Of a stretch of 64,000 nucleotides of DNA, positions 63,709 to 64,000 are shown piece after piece. The DNA is from Nostoc sp. MS1 (GTDB taxonomy: Bacteria; Cyanobacteriota; Cyanobacteriia; Cyanobacteriales; Nostocaceae). Each line of letters begins with the position of its first letter. Position 1 is the stretch's first letter. The stretch is from positions 4,523,501-4,587,500 of the forward strand of contig NZ_AP023441.1 of assembly GCF_019976755.1 (NCBI RefSeq), in the 5' to 3' direction. Under the pieces are notes generated by a model, which did no database searches, was not told where the DNA came from, and was given only the letters and a program-made list of their open reading frames with translations. A program made the translations under genes and the position numbers.

Positions 63709-64000
63709 TTACTCTTTCGATTGACGCTGTGATTGCCTAAATGCTTGATACATATCTGGTAAGCGGCTATAAATACCAGCTATTTTCAGATAGAGTTTGT
63801 GCGGCATAGCTGGAGAACCGGAAACAATCTCTCCTGGCGCAACATCGTTGGCGATACCAGCTTGTGCGGAAGCGATCGCACCATCACCAATTTTCGCTTT
63901 ATTGGCGATTCCTGTTTGTCCGGCTAAGATGACGCGCTTGCCTAATTTTACCCCTCCAGCCATACCAGCTTGACCTGCGATCGCACAACCGGACCCAATC
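63709..64000 (-). CDS. lpxD: C-terminal part of UDP-3-O-acylglucosamine N-acyltransferase
   Basis: The frame is open to the window edge, so the N-terminus lies outside. The visible ~96 residues are left-handed beta-helix hexapeptide repeats (IGSGCAIAGQAGMAGGVKLG, VILAGQTGIANKAKIGDG, PGEIVSGSPAMPHK), followed by the C-terminal helix PDMYQAFRQ of LpxD. LpxD adds the second acyl chain to lipid A precursors in the cytoplasm. The stop is at 63709. Confidence 0.9.
   Translation of the reverse strand, partial: IGSGCAIAGQAGMAGGVKLGKRVILAGQTGIANKAKIGDGAIASAQAGIANDVAPGEIVSGSPAMPHKLYLKIAGIYSRLPDMYQAFRQSQRQSKE

Noticed and set aside
1..64000. tRNA genes
   Set aside because: I found no cloverleaf with a convincing acceptor stem and T-loop other than the tmRNA. 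A covariance-model scan would be needed to exclude a divergent one.

Overview
The window looks like chromosome from a filamentous, probably heterocyst-forming cyanobacterium of the Nostoc/Anabaena/Trichormus group. The evidence is dense GCGATCGC (HIP1) octamers, many short tandemly repeated heptamers between genes, a tmRNA tag reading ANNIVKFARKDALVAA, and cyanobacterial marker genes: a HetZ-family gene, ldpA, a CyanoP/PsbP-like gene, a CSP41-type gene, AMIN-domain proteins and a hybrid Ser/Thr-His kinase. The strain itself cannot be named from the sequence alone.

Layout. 0-3 kb is accessory: an ASCH-domain gene, two divergent toxin-antitoxin modules (yefM-yoeB on minus, DUF1778-GNAT on plus) between two copies of a ~50 bp repeat, then the tmRNA gene and its terminator. 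3.7-5.8 kb holds two exported proteins of unknown function. 6-8.4 kb holds an AraC regulator, a GFA-type enzyme and an AhpD-like protein. 8.4-18.7 kb is mostly minus strand: acyltransferase, R3H-AAA ATPase, LdpA, two response-regulator output proteins (histidine kinase and GGDEF-EAL), MOSC protein and signal peptidase I. 19-25.5 kb has housekeeping genes (dihydroorotase, patatin, TsaE, YvcK-like, RuvC) around an empty 1.26 kb stretch. 26-29.3 kb has a PEP-CTERM protein, an internally deleted cytochrome P450 and a Na+/H+ antiporter.

29.4-38.9 kb is centred on surface glycan synthesis: glycosyltransferase, sugar-phosphate transferase, GDP-mannose 4,6-dehydratase and GDP-fucose synthase. This cassette lies between inverted copies of an ~80 bp heptamer repeat. 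A folate enzyme, a catalase-like protein, an orphan ABC permease and a second sugar transferase follow. 39-53 kb has an AMIN/beta-lactamase-fold protein, a DUF1350 protein, an 1806-residue kinase-ATPase-GAF-histidine kinase, a membrane GTPase, an unknown protein and a UPF0104 membrane protein. 53.5-58.8 kb has two related lipoproteins, larC, a Sua5/YciO gene and the HetZ-family gene. 58.8-64 kb contains a DUF2278-lamin-tail gene split by a complete IS4-type insertion sequence (with a 6 bp target duplication), an unknown gene, a PsbP-like gene, maf, and the end of lpxD at the window edge.

No single operon looks like a wholly new defence or biosynthetic system. The most distinctive signals are the cleanly reversible IS disruption, the repeat-flanked toxin-antitoxin pair beside tmRNA, the P450 internal deletion, two MITE-like elements, and a heptamer repeat family that sits at gene boundaries, supplies stop codons and has entered ldpA in frame.
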